A stretch of 64,000 nt of DNA from an uncultured Lachnospiraceae bacterium (GCA_900316855.1 ONEK01000014.1:1-64000); one strand, 5' to 3'; positions 26,565-35,940 are shown, counted from the stretch's first letter. Numbers and translations are program-made. The notes: generated by a model not told the origin, from the sequence alone.

Positions 26565-28745
26565 TCAGCTCTGGAGCTGCTCCCACTGATCATACAGGAC
26601 GGTGAGCTCCTCCTCGTTGGCACTTTTCTCCTTCTGGAGAGTGCTGAGCCTGCCGATGTCGGTACAGTTTTCCGGCAGGGCCATTTCTTCATCGAGGGCT
26701 GTGTTGCGCGCTTCGAGCTGCGCAATGCGGTCCTCGGTTTTTTTGAGCTCACCCGCAAGCTTTCGTGCCTTCGCCTGCTGCTGCTTCTGCTGCTGCCAGT
26801 CGGAGGCGGAGGAGGTTGCGTTTCCGGAATCTGTCCGTACACGCGAGGCCCCGGAGGAAGTACCCGAAGCCGGGAAAGCGCCTGCTATGGACGAGGTGCC
26901 GGCGGAATCCGGAGCTGCAAAGTCTCCCTCCGCGGCGCCATCTGCAGCCGACGCTGACTGCGTGGCGGAATGCCTCTGCACAAGCTCCAGCTCCCGCAGC
27001 CGCTCCGGTCCTGCCTCCTGCTCAATGCGGCGCAGCTCCTTTTCAATGAGCGCGGATTCCACCTGCGGCTGCTTCTCCAGGTAGAAGTCGTAATTCCCGG
27101 TGAAACGCTCCGGCGCTTCCTGCGCGTTATTACCCGGATAATCGAGTAGGAGCTGGTCTGTCAGCGACAGGATCCTCGATGCCGTATGGTTGATGAAATA
27201 CCGGTCGTGCGAGACGTACAGGACCGTACCCTCATAGCTGTTCAGCGCGTTCTCCAGAACCTCCTTCGATGTCATGTCGAGGTGGTTCGTCGGCTCATCG
27301 AGGATGAGGAAATTCGCCTCGGACAGCATCAGCTTCGAGAGGGACAGGCGTCCCTTCTCGCCGCCGGAGAGCGCACCGACCTGCTTGAACACCTCCTCGC
27401 CGGTGAACAGGAACGAGGCAAGGAGCCCCCGGATTTCGGTGTTGGTCATGTCCGGGTAGGCATCGGAAATCTCCTCGAAAACCGTCCTGTCGTCGTGAAG
27501 GACATGGTGCTCCTGATCGTAGTAGCCGATGTGCACGTTCGTCCCGAAGTGAACGGAGCCCTCATCCGGCGCGACGATGCCGGGCAGGGAGGCTTCGGAA
27601 CTGCCCTGCGCAATGGCCAGATTCAGCAGGATTTTCAGCAGCGTTGATTTGCCGGTTCCATTGTTTCCGATGATGGCGATATGCTCGCCGCGGTGTATGT
27701 CGAACGACAGATCCGCAAAGAGGAGACGATTGTCAAAGCTCTTTTTCAGGTGCCGGACCTCGCAGACGTCGTTTCCGGATTTGATGCAGGGGCGGAACGT
27801 CAGGTGCATGTCATCCCGAAGCTCGAACGGCTTCTCGAGCCGGTCCATCTTCGAGAGGGCTTTCTCGCGGGACTGTGCCCGTTTGATGGACTTCTCGCGG
27901 TTGAACTGCCTGAGCTTCGCAATGACCTCCTCCTGATGGCGGATTTCCGCCTGGTTATTGAGATACTGGTGCCACTGCTGCTCGCGGAGGGCCTTTTTGT
28001 GCTCCGCGTAGAAGCTGTAATTGCCGTTGAACACCGTCGCGTGCGCGTTTTCGATCTCGATGATTTTCGTCACGCATTTATCGAGGAAATACCGGTCGTG
28101 GGAGACGACGAGAACCGTTCCGCGGTAATTGGACAGATACGTCTCCAGCCAGCGGATGGAGCCGATGTCGAGGTGGTTCGTCGGTTCATCGAGGAAGAGA
28201 AGGTCAGGCTTTTTCAGGAGGAGCTTCGCCAGGGCGACGCGGGTCTTCTGACCGCCGGAGAGCGTGCGGATTTTCTGCTGAAATTCCGGCTCCGCAAAGC
28301 CAAGACCCCGGAGCACCCCTGTGATCTCACCCCGGTAGGCGTAGCCGTTTGCGTCCTTAAAGCGCGCGAGCAGCTCGTTGTATTCCGTCATGAGGGCATC
28401 AAGCTCGCTCCCATAGACCTTACCCATCATTTCCTCATCGAGCGCGAGCTTCTTCTCCATGTCGATCACATCCTGACGCACGGTGAGGAGCTCGCCCTCA
28501 ATGGTGCTGTCGGAGTCCAGGTCCTGATTCTGCGCGAGGTACCCGTATGTGGTCTCCCTGGCAAAGGCAACCTGCCCCTCATCCGCGTCCATCTGTCCGA
28601 TGATGATTTTCAGGAGCGTGGACTTGCCCGCTCCGTTGACGCCGACGACCGCGGCGCGGTCGCCCTTCTCCAGGTGGAACGTAATGTCCGAGAGGACCTG
28701 CCCCTCGGGAAATGCCTTGGATATATGATGACAGGATAAAATCAT
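26565..28745 (-). CDS. ABC-F family ATPase (translation factor or antibiotic-resistance type)
   Basis: 726 residues, two ABC domains without membrane parts. First domain: Walker A GVNGAGKST, signature LSGGQKTR, Walker B LLFLDEPTNHLD. Second: GNNGTGKST, LSGGEKGR, LILDEPTNHLD. The interdomain linker (about 250-320) is charged and helical, and the C-terminus has a low-complexity Ser/Ala/Gly segment (about 585-650) followed by a coiled coil, as in Uup/YfmR-type proteins. ABC-F proteins act at the ribosomal E site; some protect against antibiotics. A long structured leader precedes the gene, which fits regulated expression. Confidence 0.93.
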   Translation of the reverse strand: MILSCHHISKAFPEGQVLSDITFHLEKGDRAAVVGVNGAGKSTLLKIIIGQMDADEGQVAFARETTYGYLAQNQDLDSDSTIEGELLTVRQDVIDMEKKLALDEEMMGKVYGSELDALMTEYNELLARFKDANGYAYRGEITGVLRGLGFAEPEFQQKIRTLSGGQKTRVALAKLLLKKPDLLFLDEPTNHLDIGSIRWLETYLSNYRGTVLVVSHDRYFLDKCVTKIIEIENAHATVFNGNYSFYAEHKKALREQQWHQYLNNQAEIRHQEEVIAKLRQFNREKSIKRAQSREKALSKMDRLEKPFELRDDMHLTFRPCIKSGNDVCEVRHLKKSFDNRLLFADLSFDIHRGEHIAIIGNNGTGKSTLLKILLNLAIAQGSSEASLPGIVAPDEGSVHFGTNVHIGYYDQEHHVLHDDRTVFEEISDAYPDMTNTEIRGLLASFLFTGEEVFKQVGALSGGEKGRLSLSKLMLSEANFLILDEPTNHLDMTSKEVLENALNSYEGTVLYVSHDRYFINHTASRILSLTDQLLLDYPGNNAQEAPERFTGNYDFYLEKQPQVESALIEKELRRIEQEAGPERLRELELVQRHSATQSASAADGAAEGDFAAPDSAGTSSIAGAFPASGTSSGASRVRTDSGNATSSASDWQQQKQQQAKARKLAGELKKTEDRIAQLEARNTALDEEMALPENCTDIGRLSTLQKEKSANEEELTVLYDQWEQLQS

Positions 28746-28774
28746 GATGATACAAACCTCGCAGACAGCTTGTA

Positions 28775-28925
28775 GTCAAATACCCCGCCGCAAGCAGCGG
28801 GGCATGACTTAACATCTATCAGATCTTGAACGCCCCAGGGGGCGTGTTATTTGACCCTCGCGGGCGTCGCCACATGAACATGCAGGCATGTTCGCGTGGC
28901 TCGTGCCTCGCGGGAATAAAGCCAA
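28775..28925 (-). promoter_or_regulatory. Structured leader of the ABC-F gene, attenuator candidate
   Basis: GTCAAATA (28775-28782) pairs with TATTTGAC (28848-28855), enclosing CCCCGC/GCGGGG (28783-28802) and CGCCC/GGGCG (28831-28844). Further upstream in the transcript, CCACATGAACATGC can pair with GCATGTTCGCGTGG. On the minus strand the CCCCGC/GCGGGG hairpin is followed by TATTTG, a weak terminator-like tail. The 350-base gap 28746-29095 contains this leader, its promoter and the divergent promoter at 29011. Confidence 0.5.
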
Positions 28926-28931
28926 CATCCT

Positions 28932-28960
28932 AGTTTAAAGGGACGCGGAAGCACTGTCAA
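28932..28960 (-). promoter_or_regulatory. Sigma-A promoter of the ABC-F gene
   Basis: On the minus strand: TTGACA (28955-28960), 17-base spacer, TAAACT (28932-28937). It leaves a leader of about 180 bases. Confidence 0.65.
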
Positions 28961-29007
28961 ACCGGATACAGGCTGACACAGGTGAACTTTCAAGCCTGAC
29001 CCGCCTA

Positions 29008-29016
29008 TGCTATTAT
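29008..29016 (+). promoter_or_regulatory. Extended -10 promoter of the SseB-like gene
   Basis: TGC-TATTAT is an extended -10; a poor -35 TTTCAA lies 17 bases upstream. Confidence 0.4.
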
Positions 29017-29095
29017 GTATGAATGTCAGGCAATGATAAGAATCGTGCCCGGTGGAGCCCGGAATTTCCGGGAGAAAGGAAACGGAAGACGTACC

Positions 29096-30427
29096 ATGGG
29101 TTTATTTGATTTATTCGGCGGCGGGAAAAAGAAGGCCGCCGAGGAGGAAGCGCAGAACGAGCAGCGCCGGATTGAGGAACATGATAAAACAGTGGAAGAC
29201 CAGAAGCAGGCGCACAGCAGCCTGCCATGGCCTACGGTCGCACGGCTGAACATCCTGCAGCCGAAGGATTCTGACGCCGTGAAGGCGGACGACCCGCTGA
29301 GCGCGGAGCGTAAGGACGAGATCGGACCGCTGATCTACGAGCCGGAGCTTAAGCCGGACGACGTGAAGGATTTCACACTGCAGGAGCTTCTGTTCCTTCT
29401 GTCGGCGCAGGAGATTTTCAACCGCAGGGCGGCCCTGATCGATTACGAGAAGAACCGCAGGGTGTTATACAACGATTTCTTAAGAAGGATTCACGAATCG
29501 GAGAAGATCTACGTCCTGTATGACAAGAGGACACGCTACCCCCTGATCGACGGCGGCTTCGCAGTGATCTATCTTGACCGGGAGCACGCGGACAGGGCAG
29601 TGCAGCTGTACGCGAAGCAGTTCCGTGACCTCGAGGTGAAGGAGCAGCCCGGAGAAGCGGCTCCCGCAGCCGACAACGGACAGCGCCAGGCGACGACGTT
29701 CGATTATCTGTGGTTTCTGGGCCTGCAGAGCATTGTGGTGGACAACGGCTGGTACAAGGGCTTTGTAAAGCGCGACGAGATCGCGGTTCCCCCGACGTTC
29801 AATGTAGATCCGAAGAAGGTACCGCCGGCGGCACCCGGGCTTGTCTTCACGATGCTCGATTACCTCGGCGAGCGCAAGTGGCCCGTGAATTACAAGAACC
29901 GCGATGCCATCCTTCATAAGAAGGAGGAGCGGATGTACAATCAGATCCGCCGTACGCTGTTCCTTGTGCCGGTTCAGCTGACGCAGGCTCCGGAGGGCGT
30001 ATCGAACGGCATCTTAGTGGGACCGCTCGCCGGCAAGGAAATCCGGCTCGCACTCCTCAAGGCGAAGGATAAATCCGGTACGGGCGAGAAAAACCTGCTG
30101 CCTGTGTACACGGACTTTATCGAGTACAGCAAGACGGCCTTTGCCAAGGGCGGACTCAAGCCTCTCGGCTTCCGCTTTGCAAACCTTGGTCACTTCCTCG
30201 ACAATGTGGATGCCATGATCATCAACTCCAACGGCGAGGGCCTTGTGATTCCGAAGGCGAAGGCACTGGAGCTGCAAAAGGCAGATTCTGTGAACGCGCA
30301 GACGATCACGACTCCCGCACCGCAGGCCGCGCCTTCCGGGGAAGCACCGGCAGCAGCTGCCAATGACAGCGCGGACGCGCTCGGAACCGCCTCGCAGGAG
30401 GACCACGCGGGACACCTGGTCGAATGA
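29096..30427 (+). CDS. SseB-like domain protein of unknown function
   Basis: 443 residues, cytoplasmic, no signal peptide. The start MGLFDLFGGGKKKAAEEE is a common leader of clostridial cytosolic proteins. Two segments resemble SseB-type alpha/beta domains: around YPLIDGGFAVIYLDREHADR, and LLPVYTDFIEYSKTAF followed by VDAMIINSNGEGLVIPK near the C-terminus. The last 45 residues are low-complexity (Ala/Pro/Ser). SseB domains are widespread and mostly of unknown role. I chose ATG 29096; the upstream in-frame ATG at 29015 lies on the promoter. The VanW-domain gene follows after 55 bases on the same strand. Confidence 0.6.
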   Translation: MGLFDLFGGGKKKAAEEEAQNEQRRIEEHDKTVEDQKQAHSSLPWPTVARLNILQPKDSDAVKADDPLSAERKDEIGPLIYEPELKPDDVKDFTLQELLFLLSAQEIFNRRAALIDYEKNRRVLYNDFLRRIHESEKIYVLYDKRTRYPLIDGGFAVIYLDREHADRAVQLYAKQFRDLEVKEQPGEAAPAADNGQRQATTFDYLWFLGLQSIVVDNGWYKGFVKRDEIAVPPTFNVDPKKVPPAAPGLVFTMLDYLGERKWPVNYKNRDAILHKKEERMYNQIRRTLFLVPVQLTQAPEGVSNGILVGPLAGKEIRLALLKAKDKSGTGEKNLLPVYTDFIEYSKTAFAKGGLKPLGFRFANLGHFLDNVDAMIINSNGEGLVIPKAKALELQKADSVNAQTITTPAPQAAPSGEAPAAAANDSADALGTASQEDHAGHLVE

Positions 30428-30482
30428 AGCAGGTCTGTCATTTTGGCCTTCTGCCTTTTTCTGACACAGGGAAAGGAGTTTT

Positions 30483-31637
30483 TTGAACCGGAATCTTCTT
30501 CATACTATATCCGGAAGACACTACACAGGGGCTGCAGCCTGCGCTGCGGCTCTTGTTTTTGTGCTGTCCGCTCCCATGACGGACGCGGTGCCGGTGTACG
30601 GTTTTTCCCCTGCCGCAAACCTGCAGGGCCTGTCCGGGATGACACAGAGCCAGGAAGGACGCGGGACAGCTGCCGGACCGGCCGTCCTCCAATCCTATGA
30701 AGTGTTTTCGAAGGATCAGCATCGTGGCAGCCGGACCGCGCAGGGCGCAGGGGTGACGTATTCCAATCCGTTTGATCCGCGGACACCGCTGACAGCGGAA
30801 GGCGGAGTACAGGACCTGCCTGCTGCGTCAGAAGGAAAACAGGGCTCCGGCTCCCCGGATTCCGGAATTCCGCAGGTGACCGAAACGCAGTCCTCACAAA
30901 AGGAGGACCGGGAACGTGCCGCCGCGTCAGAAAGTGAAACCGCCGCGGTGCGGATCAGGCAGGCCCTTCCGGCGTCCGCTGTCCGCGCCCTGTGCGAAGG
31001 CGGTGCGGATTTTCAGCCGGTCGTTGTTTCGGAGGCGATTTCCTCGATCGTGCCAAACCCCGACAGCAGTCATAACGCGGAGCGTGCCATGCAGCTGCTG
31101 AACGGCTGCGTGCTGCTTCCGGGAGAAGAGTTTTCCTTTAACAGTGCCGTGGGAGAACGGGAAACGGACCGGGGCTTTGTCAAGGCTCCGTCCATCGCCT
31201 CGGGTGATACGATGACGGCCACGGTCGGCGGGGGAATCTGTCAGGTGTCGTCACTGTGTTACCTTGCCGCCGTGAAGGCGGGTCTTGCCATTGACGAGCG
31301 CCATGCACACACCCTGCAGGTCGGCTACGCGCAGCCCGGCTTCGACGCTTCGGTTTCGTGGGGACAGTGGGACCTGCGGCTCACCAATACGACAGGCGTG
31401 CCTCTCCTGCTGCTGGCGGAGGCACTGCCGGAGCGGGGGATTCTGAAGGTGTCGCTTCTTGCAAACGGGACGAACCCGAACAAAAGCCTGACCTACGTTC
31501 CCGTCAGTAAGAAGCTCTCCGGCAGAACGTACCGCAGCTTCGTTTCAGTCAGGGCGGATGGCAAAGAGGTGGACGAGATCGACCTTGGCACGAGCAGCTA
31601 CCTAGGAACCGTGCCGCGAAACGGCGGAAGCGGGTGA
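30483..31637 (+). CDS. VanW-domain secreted or anchored protein
   Basis: 384 residues starting at TTG 30483 behind AAAGGAG. An N-terminal hydrophobic segment (about 15-33) looks like a signal peptide or anchor. A Ser/Gln/Glu-rich linker runs to about residue 170. The VanW core then shows LLPGEEFSFNSAVGERETDRGF, the GGGICQVSS motif and ERHAHTLQVGYAQPGFDA. VanW domains occur beside vancomycin-resistance and cell-wall genes, and their reaction is not established. No van genes are near; a general envelope role is likely. Confidence 0.85.
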   Translation: MNRNLLHTISGRHYTGAAACAAALVFVLSAPMTDAVPVYGFSPAANLQGLSGMTQSQEGRGTAAGPAVLQSYEVFSKDQHRGSRTAQGAGVTYSNPFDPRTPLTAEGGVQDLPAASEGKQGSGSPDSGIPQVTETQSSQKEDRERAAASESETAAVRIRQALPASAVRALCEGGADFQPVVVSEAISSIVPNPDSSHNAERAMQLLNGCVLLPGEEFSFNSAVGERETDRGFVKAPSIASGDTMTATVGGGICQVSSLCYLAAVKAGLAIDERHAHTLQVGYAQPGFDASVSWGQWDLRLTNTTGVPLLLLAEALPERGILKVSLLANGTNPNKSLTYVPVSKKLSGRTYRSFVSVRADGKEVDEIDLGTSSYLGTVPRNGGSG

Positions 31638-31655
31638 CGGGAAGGGCTCATCAGA

Positions 31656-32948
31656 TCAGTGAACGACGATGAGCGGCTTGGAAAATCCGGGCACGAGGGG
31701 AGTGACACCGCGGACGCGGTCGTACAGCGCGTTGGCACGGATTTCCGCAAGGAGCATGCCGCGGTAGACGGGACTTAACGCCGGCAGATCGCGGGAGAGC
31801 CTTGTAATGACAGGAACAGACGCCTGATCAGCGAGGGCGGACAGAACCTGCTCCGCGCCCCTGCGCATGCCGAGAACGCGCAGATAACCGCACGGACCAG
31901 CCGCGTCGACTGCCTGCACGTCACTTTTGCGGATTCCCAGAAGGATGTGCAGGAGAGCCCGCTGGACGGCGGTTTCCGTGTGGTTGCGGGTCTTAAGCTG
32001 CTGCACGGTCTGCCGGAATGTGAGAGGACCTGCCCCGTGCCTTGCGAGGCCGCGGAGCCGGTTCGAGAGATCCTCCGGGACATCCTGAAAGATGGTATAA
32101 TCCGGTTCCGGATCAGCGTTCACATCTGCGGCGGGCCCGCTGTCCGGTCCGCCGGCCGCACCTTTTGCCACACCCGCAAACAGGAGTGCGTACCACAGCT
32201 CTCTTGAGAAATCATCCTCACAAAGGTAGGGCCCCTCCGGGACAGGAATGTCCCGGGGCACCGATGCATCGCCCGCGGACAGATCACGCCGTCCGGATTC
32301 CGGAGCGGATGATTTTCCGGGCGGGAGAATAAACTTTTCCGGATGCAGGAGCCTTTGCCGGAGGACGGACGCTCCGGGAACGTCGATTGTTTTCACAGCG
32401 TGGGCGGTGATGGAATCCGCCCCGTAATATTGCAGGGATTTCAGATATTCTGTTCCGAGGATGTCGTTGGAGCAGGAAGGAAGGGTGACGCTTCGCGTAC
32501 ATTCTGCCGCAGCAGTATCTCTCGCCGCGGGATAGGAAAGGCCCTTCGCAAGGTACTGCTTCAGCAGGGCCCTGTAATCCTCCGGCTCGTCGAGAAGGAG
32601 GCGGGCCGCGTCCTGCAGGAAATCCGGATCTCCGGACTCCGAGCCGAATACGAGATCCGTCACGATGCCGGCAGCCATTGCGCAGCAGACGGCACCCCGC
32701 GCGAAGTAGTCAGCGGCTCCGACGCTGTAATAGAACGGCAGCGACAGGCATAAATCCGCGCCGTTCTGCAGAAGGATCGGAATCCGTTCCTCCCGGGGCA
32801 GGATGGCAGGCGTTCCCCGCTGCACATAGTCACCGGAAAGGAACACAATCACGGCATCCGCACCTGTGATCTGCCTTGCCTTCTTCAGAATATAGGCATG
32901 CCCCGCGTGAAAGGGATTGCATTCCATGATGACTGCACAGACTCTCAT
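31656..32948 (-). CDS. tmcAL: tRNA(Met) cytidine acetate ligase TmcAL (YlbM family)
   Basis: 430 residues. The nucleotidyltransferase HxGH motif is in ECNPFHAGHAYIL (His14, His17), with FLSGDYVQRGTPAI and VFGSESGD completing the active site. The family uses ATP and acetate to make N4-acetylcytidine at the wobble position of elongator tRNA-Met. GGGAGGT lies just before the start. An insertion of Ser/Pro/Gly-rich sequence lies around residues 215-240 and another near 275. It is divergent from the thioesterase gene, and convergent with the VanW gene with 18 bases between. Confidence 0.9.
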   Translation of the reverse strand: MRVCAVIMECNPFHAGHAYILKKARQITGADAVIVFLSGDYVQRGTPAILPREERIPILLQNGADLCLSLPFYYSVGAADYFARGAVCCAMAAGIVTDLVFGSESGDPDFLQDAARLLLDEPEDYRALLKQYLAKGLSYPAARDTAAAECTRSVTLPSCSNDILGTEYLKSLQYYGADSITAHAVKTIDVPGASVLRQRLLHPEKFILPPGKSSAPESGRRDLSAGDASVPRDIPVPEGPYLCEDDFSRELWYALLFAGVAKGAAGGPDSGPAADVNADPEPDYTIFQDVPEDLSNRLRGLARHGAGPLTFRQTVQQLKTRNHTETAVQRALLHILLGIRKSDVQAVDAAGPCGYLRVLGMRRGAEQVLSALADQASVPVITRLSRDLPALSPVYRGMLLAEIRANALYDRVRGVTPLVPGFSKPLIVVH

Positions 32949-33027
32949 CTGACCTCCCGGGGACCCGCAAAACTACAGCGCGGATCCAACTTATTCATTG
33001 TATCATGACATAAGGAAAGGAGAACCG

Positions 33028-33480
33028 ATGAACTACGACGAAATGGCCGGCTGGGTGAACGCGAACACACCGTTCATGACGTACTCGGGCATTCACATTG
33101 AGAAGGTATGGCGCGACGGCGCCATTGCGAAGGCCGCTGTCACGGCCAATACCATGAACCCCTATCACATGGCGCACGGAGGGCTGCTGTTTACCATGGC
33201 GGACGTGTGCGCCGGCACCGCGGCCCGGTCCGACGGCAGAAGCTATGTGACGCAGCAGTCATCTGTCTCGTTCCTGAAGCCGGGCAGGGAGGGGGATGAG
33301 CTGACGGCAGAGGCCAGGGTCATAAACCGCGGCAGGACAGTCTGCCTCATTGAGTCCGATGTGCGCAGTGCGGACGGAAGGCTCCTGTTTACAGGAATGT
33401 TTACGTATTTCTGCATCTCGGAAGAGAGCAGCGACAAAACCAGGGAGAAAACCGCAGGACCTGCCGGCGCCGGAAACTGA
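33028..33480 (+). CDS. Hotdog-fold thioesterase (PaaI family)
   Basis: 150 residues. The hotdog signature MNPYHMAHGGLLFTMADVCAG includes the NxxxxxHGG form of PaaI thioesterases, with the catalytic Asp in MAD. SSVSFLKPGREGDELTAEA forms the CoA-facing strand. It should hydrolyse an acyl-CoA thioester; the substrate (for example an aryl-acetyl-CoA) is not readable. ATG 33028 follows AAAGGAGAACCG. The last 20 residues are polar and probably disordered. Confidence 0.88.
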   Translation: MNYDEMAGWVNANTPFMTYSGIHIEKVWRDGAIAKAAVTANTMNPYHMAHGGLLFTMADVCAGTAARSDGRSYVTQQSSVSFLKPGREGDELTAEARVINRGRTVCLIESDVRSADGRLLFTGMFTYFCISEESSDKTREKTAGPAGAGN

Positions 33481-33490
33481 CAAAACAGCC

Positions 33491-33519
33491 TTGTCAAAAG
33501 CCTGCGCTCTGCTTATAAT
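33491..33519 (+). promoter_or_regulatory. Sigma-A promoter of pta-ackA
   Basis: TTGTCA (33491-33496), 17-base spacer, TATAAT (33514-33519), a near-consensus promoter. Confidence 0.85.
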
Positions 33520-33532
33520 GTAAACGCTTACA
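33519..33532. promoter_or_regulatory. CcpA cre site over the pta transcription start
   Basis: TGTAAACGCTTACA fits the catabolite-responsive element TGWNANCGNTNWCA at every position and is a perfect palindrome. It begins on the last base of the -10 box, a position that suggests repression rather than activation. Confidence 0.75.
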
Positions 33533-33634
33533 TTTCGGGAGAAGTCCGGATTGTGATGGAATCCGGACCCTCTGAAAAATAAAAAGCGCGACGAGCGTTA
33601 AGACCTGCACCGGGTGCGGGTGGAAAGGGGAAAA

Positions 33635-34639
33635 ATGTCATTTATCGATACCATCAAGGAAAAAGCGAAGAGCAATCTGAAAACGATCATCCTGCCGGAG
33701 TCCGAGGATGAGAGAACCATCCGCGCCGCGGCAGGCGTCCTGGAGCAGGGACTTGCAAAAATAATTCTTCTGGGCAATCCGGACACCATTCGCGGGGACG
33801 CGGCGAAATACGGCGTAAACATCGACGGAGCGAAGATCGTCGATCCCGAAAACTGCGACAAATTCACACAATACCAGACCCTTCTGCAGAAGCTTCGTGA
33901 GAAGAAGGGCATGACCATGGACGGCGCGAAGGAGGCACTCCTTGCGGACCGCACCATGTTCGGCGTTGTCATGCTCAAGGCCGGCGACGGCGACGGCCTC
34001 GTATCCGGTGCCTGCCATTCCACGGCCAACACACTTCGTCCCGCCCTTCAGGTCCTCAAGACCGCGCCCGGCTCGAAGATGGTTTCCGCGTTCTTCCTCA
34101 TGGATGTTCCGAACTGCGAATACGGCCATAACGGCACTTTTATTTTCGCGGATTCCGGTCTGAACCAGGATCCGGATTCCGATGAGCTCGCCATCATTGC
34201 CAATGATTCCGCAAAGAGCTTCCGCCAGCTCGTCGGCGCTGATCCTTATGTTGCCTTCATTTCCCACTCCACGAAGGGCTCCGCAAAGCATGCCCTTGTT
34301 GACAAGGTGACGGCCGCCGTGAAATCCGCGCATGACAATTATCCGGACCTTGTCTGCGACGGCGAGCTGCAGGTCGACGCTGCCATCGTTCCCTCTGTTG
34401 CTGCCTCCAAGGCACCGGGCTCACCTGTTGCCGGCAGGGCGAACGTTCTCGTATTCCCGAACCTCGACTGCGGCAATTCCGCTTACAAGCTCGTGCAGAG
34501 ACTGGCAAAGGCTGAGGCTTACGGCCCCATGCTGCAGGGCATTGCCAGGCCCGTCAACGACCTGTCCCGCGGCTGCAGCTATGAGGACATCATCGGCGTC
34601 GTTGCCCTGACCTCCGTTCAGGCACAGGATGCACAGTAA
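33635..34639 (+). CDS. pta: Phosphate acetyltransferase
   Basis: 334 residues, the short single-domain form. The start SFIDTIKEKAKSNLKTIILP and the segments GDGLVSGACHSTANTLRPAL, KMVSAFFLMD and FPNLDCGNSAYKLVQRL are typical. It interconverts acetyl-CoA and acetyl phosphate. ATG 33635 follows AAAGGGGAAAA; the upstream in-frame ATG at 33614 has no site. ackA follows after 36 bases, so the two form the acetate/ATP operon under the promoter and cre at 33491-33532. Confidence 0.97.
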   Translation: MSFIDTIKEKAKSNLKTIILPESEDERTIRAAAGVLEQGLAKIILLGNPDTIRGDAAKYGVNIDGAKIVDPENCDKFTQYQTLLQKLREKKGMTMDGAKEALLADRTMFGVVMLKAGDGDGLVSGACHSTANTLRPALQVLKTAPGSKMVSAFFLMDVPNCEYGHNGTFIFADSGLNQDPDSDELAIIANDSAKSFRQLVGADPYVAFISHSTKGSAKHALVDKVTAAVKSAHDNYPDLVCDGELQVDAAIVPSVAASKAPGSPVAGRANVLVFPNLDCGNSAYKLVQRLAKAEAYGPMLQGIARPVNDLSRGCSYEDIIGVVALTSVQAQDAQ

Positions 34640-34675
34640 CAATCGAGGTCACATAGAAAGGAATCGAACCATCCA

Positions 34676-35914
34676 ATGAAAATTCTGGTTATTAACTGCG
34701 GCTCCTCATCCCTGAAGTTTCAGGTTATCAACACCGTCACGAACGACTGCCTCGCGAAGGGCCTGTGCGAGCGGATCGGCATTGACGGAGCCATCACCTA
34801 TCAGAACCTTGTGAAGAAGCTGGACAAGGTGAAGGAGACACCTGCCATTGAGGATCACAGGAAGGCCATCAGCCTCGTGCTGGAGAAGCTGACCGATCCT
34901 GAAACCGGCGTCGTGAAGGACCTCTCCGAGATCGATGCGGTCGGACACCGCATTGTACACGGCGGTGAGCGCTTCACGGACTCCGTCATCATCAATGAGG
35001 AGGTCATCAAGGGAATCCAGGAGGTTTCGCCGCTCGCGCCGCTCCATAACCCCGCGAACCTCACCGGAATCAGGGCCTGCCGGGAAGTCATGCCGAAGAC
35101 ACCCATGGTGGCGGTTTTCGACACGGCCTTCCATCAGACCATGCCGGCGAAGGCCTTCATGTACGCCCTGCCCCTTCATTATTACAGGGACCTTAAGGTT
35201 CGCCGCTACGGCTTCCACGGCACCTCCCACAAGTTTGTTTCGGAGGAGCTTGCCAAATACATGGGCAAGGATCCCCAGGACCTGAAGATGATCATCTGCC
35301 ACCTCGGAAATGGTGCCTCTGTTTCCGCCGTAAAGTACGGCCAGTGCATTGACACCTCCATGGGTCTCACCCCGCTCGCGGGACTTGTCATGGGCACGCG
35401 CTGCGGCGATGTCGATCCGGCTATTGTCGACTATATCGAGTCCAGGGAGAACCTTACGCCGTCCCAGCTCGACGAGATCATGAACAAGGAATCCGGCGTG
35501 TACGGCCTGTCCAACAAGCTCTCCTCCGACTTCCGCGACCTGTGGGACGCGCGTGAGAACGGGGACAGGAACGCCGCGCTCGCACTCGACGTATGGGCAT
35601 ACCGTGTCGCGAAATACATCGGTGCCTACGCGGCAGCCATGAACGGCGTCGACGTCATCGCCTTCACCGCGGGCATCGGCGAGAACGACGCGAAGTCCCG
35701 CCGCCTTGTTTACCAGTATCTGGGATATCTGGGCGTCGACATCGATGAGTCCGTCAACGACATGACGCACGGCAAAATCGCGGAGCTCTCGACACCTGTT
35801 TCACGCGTGCGCGTCTTCGTGTTCCCGACAAACGAGGAGCTCGCCATCGCCAAGGACACCGAGCGGCTTGTCAAGACCCTGAACGGCTCGTACTACGAGA
35901 ACCTGACGAAGTAA
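34676..35914 (+). CDS. ackA: Acetate kinase
   Basis: 412 residues. The ASKHA-fold motifs are complete: LVINCGSSSLKFQ at the N-terminus, VFDTAFHQTMP with catalytic Asp, RRYGFHGTSHKFV, HLGNGASV and FTAGIGENDAKSR. It converts acetyl phosphate and ADP to acetate and ATP, the main substrate-level phosphorylation step here. AGAAAGGA lies about 14 bases before the ATG. A long hairpin terminator follows. Confidence 0.97.
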   Translation: MKILVINCGSSSLKFQVINTVTNDCLAKGLCERIGIDGAITYQNLVKKLDKVKETPAIEDHRKAISLVLEKLTDPETGVVKDLSEIDAVGHRIVHGGERFTDSVIINEEVIKGIQEVSPLAPLHNPANLTGIRACREVMPKTPMVAVFDTAFHQTMPAKAFMYALPLHYYRDLKVRRYGFHGTSHKFVSEELAKYMGKDPQDLKMIICHLGNGASVSAVKYGQCIDTSMGLTPLAGLVMGTRCGDVDPAIVDYIESRENLTPSQLDEIMNKESGVYGLSNKLSSDFRDLWDARENGDRNAALALDVWAYRVAKYIGAYAAAMNGVDVIAFTAGIGENDAKSRRLVYQYLGYLGVDIDESVNDMTHGKIAELSTPVSRVRVFVFPTNEELAIAKDTERLVKTLNGSYYENLTK

Positions 35915-35940
35915 ATTTCAGGGTTTTTCAAAACTTTCCC

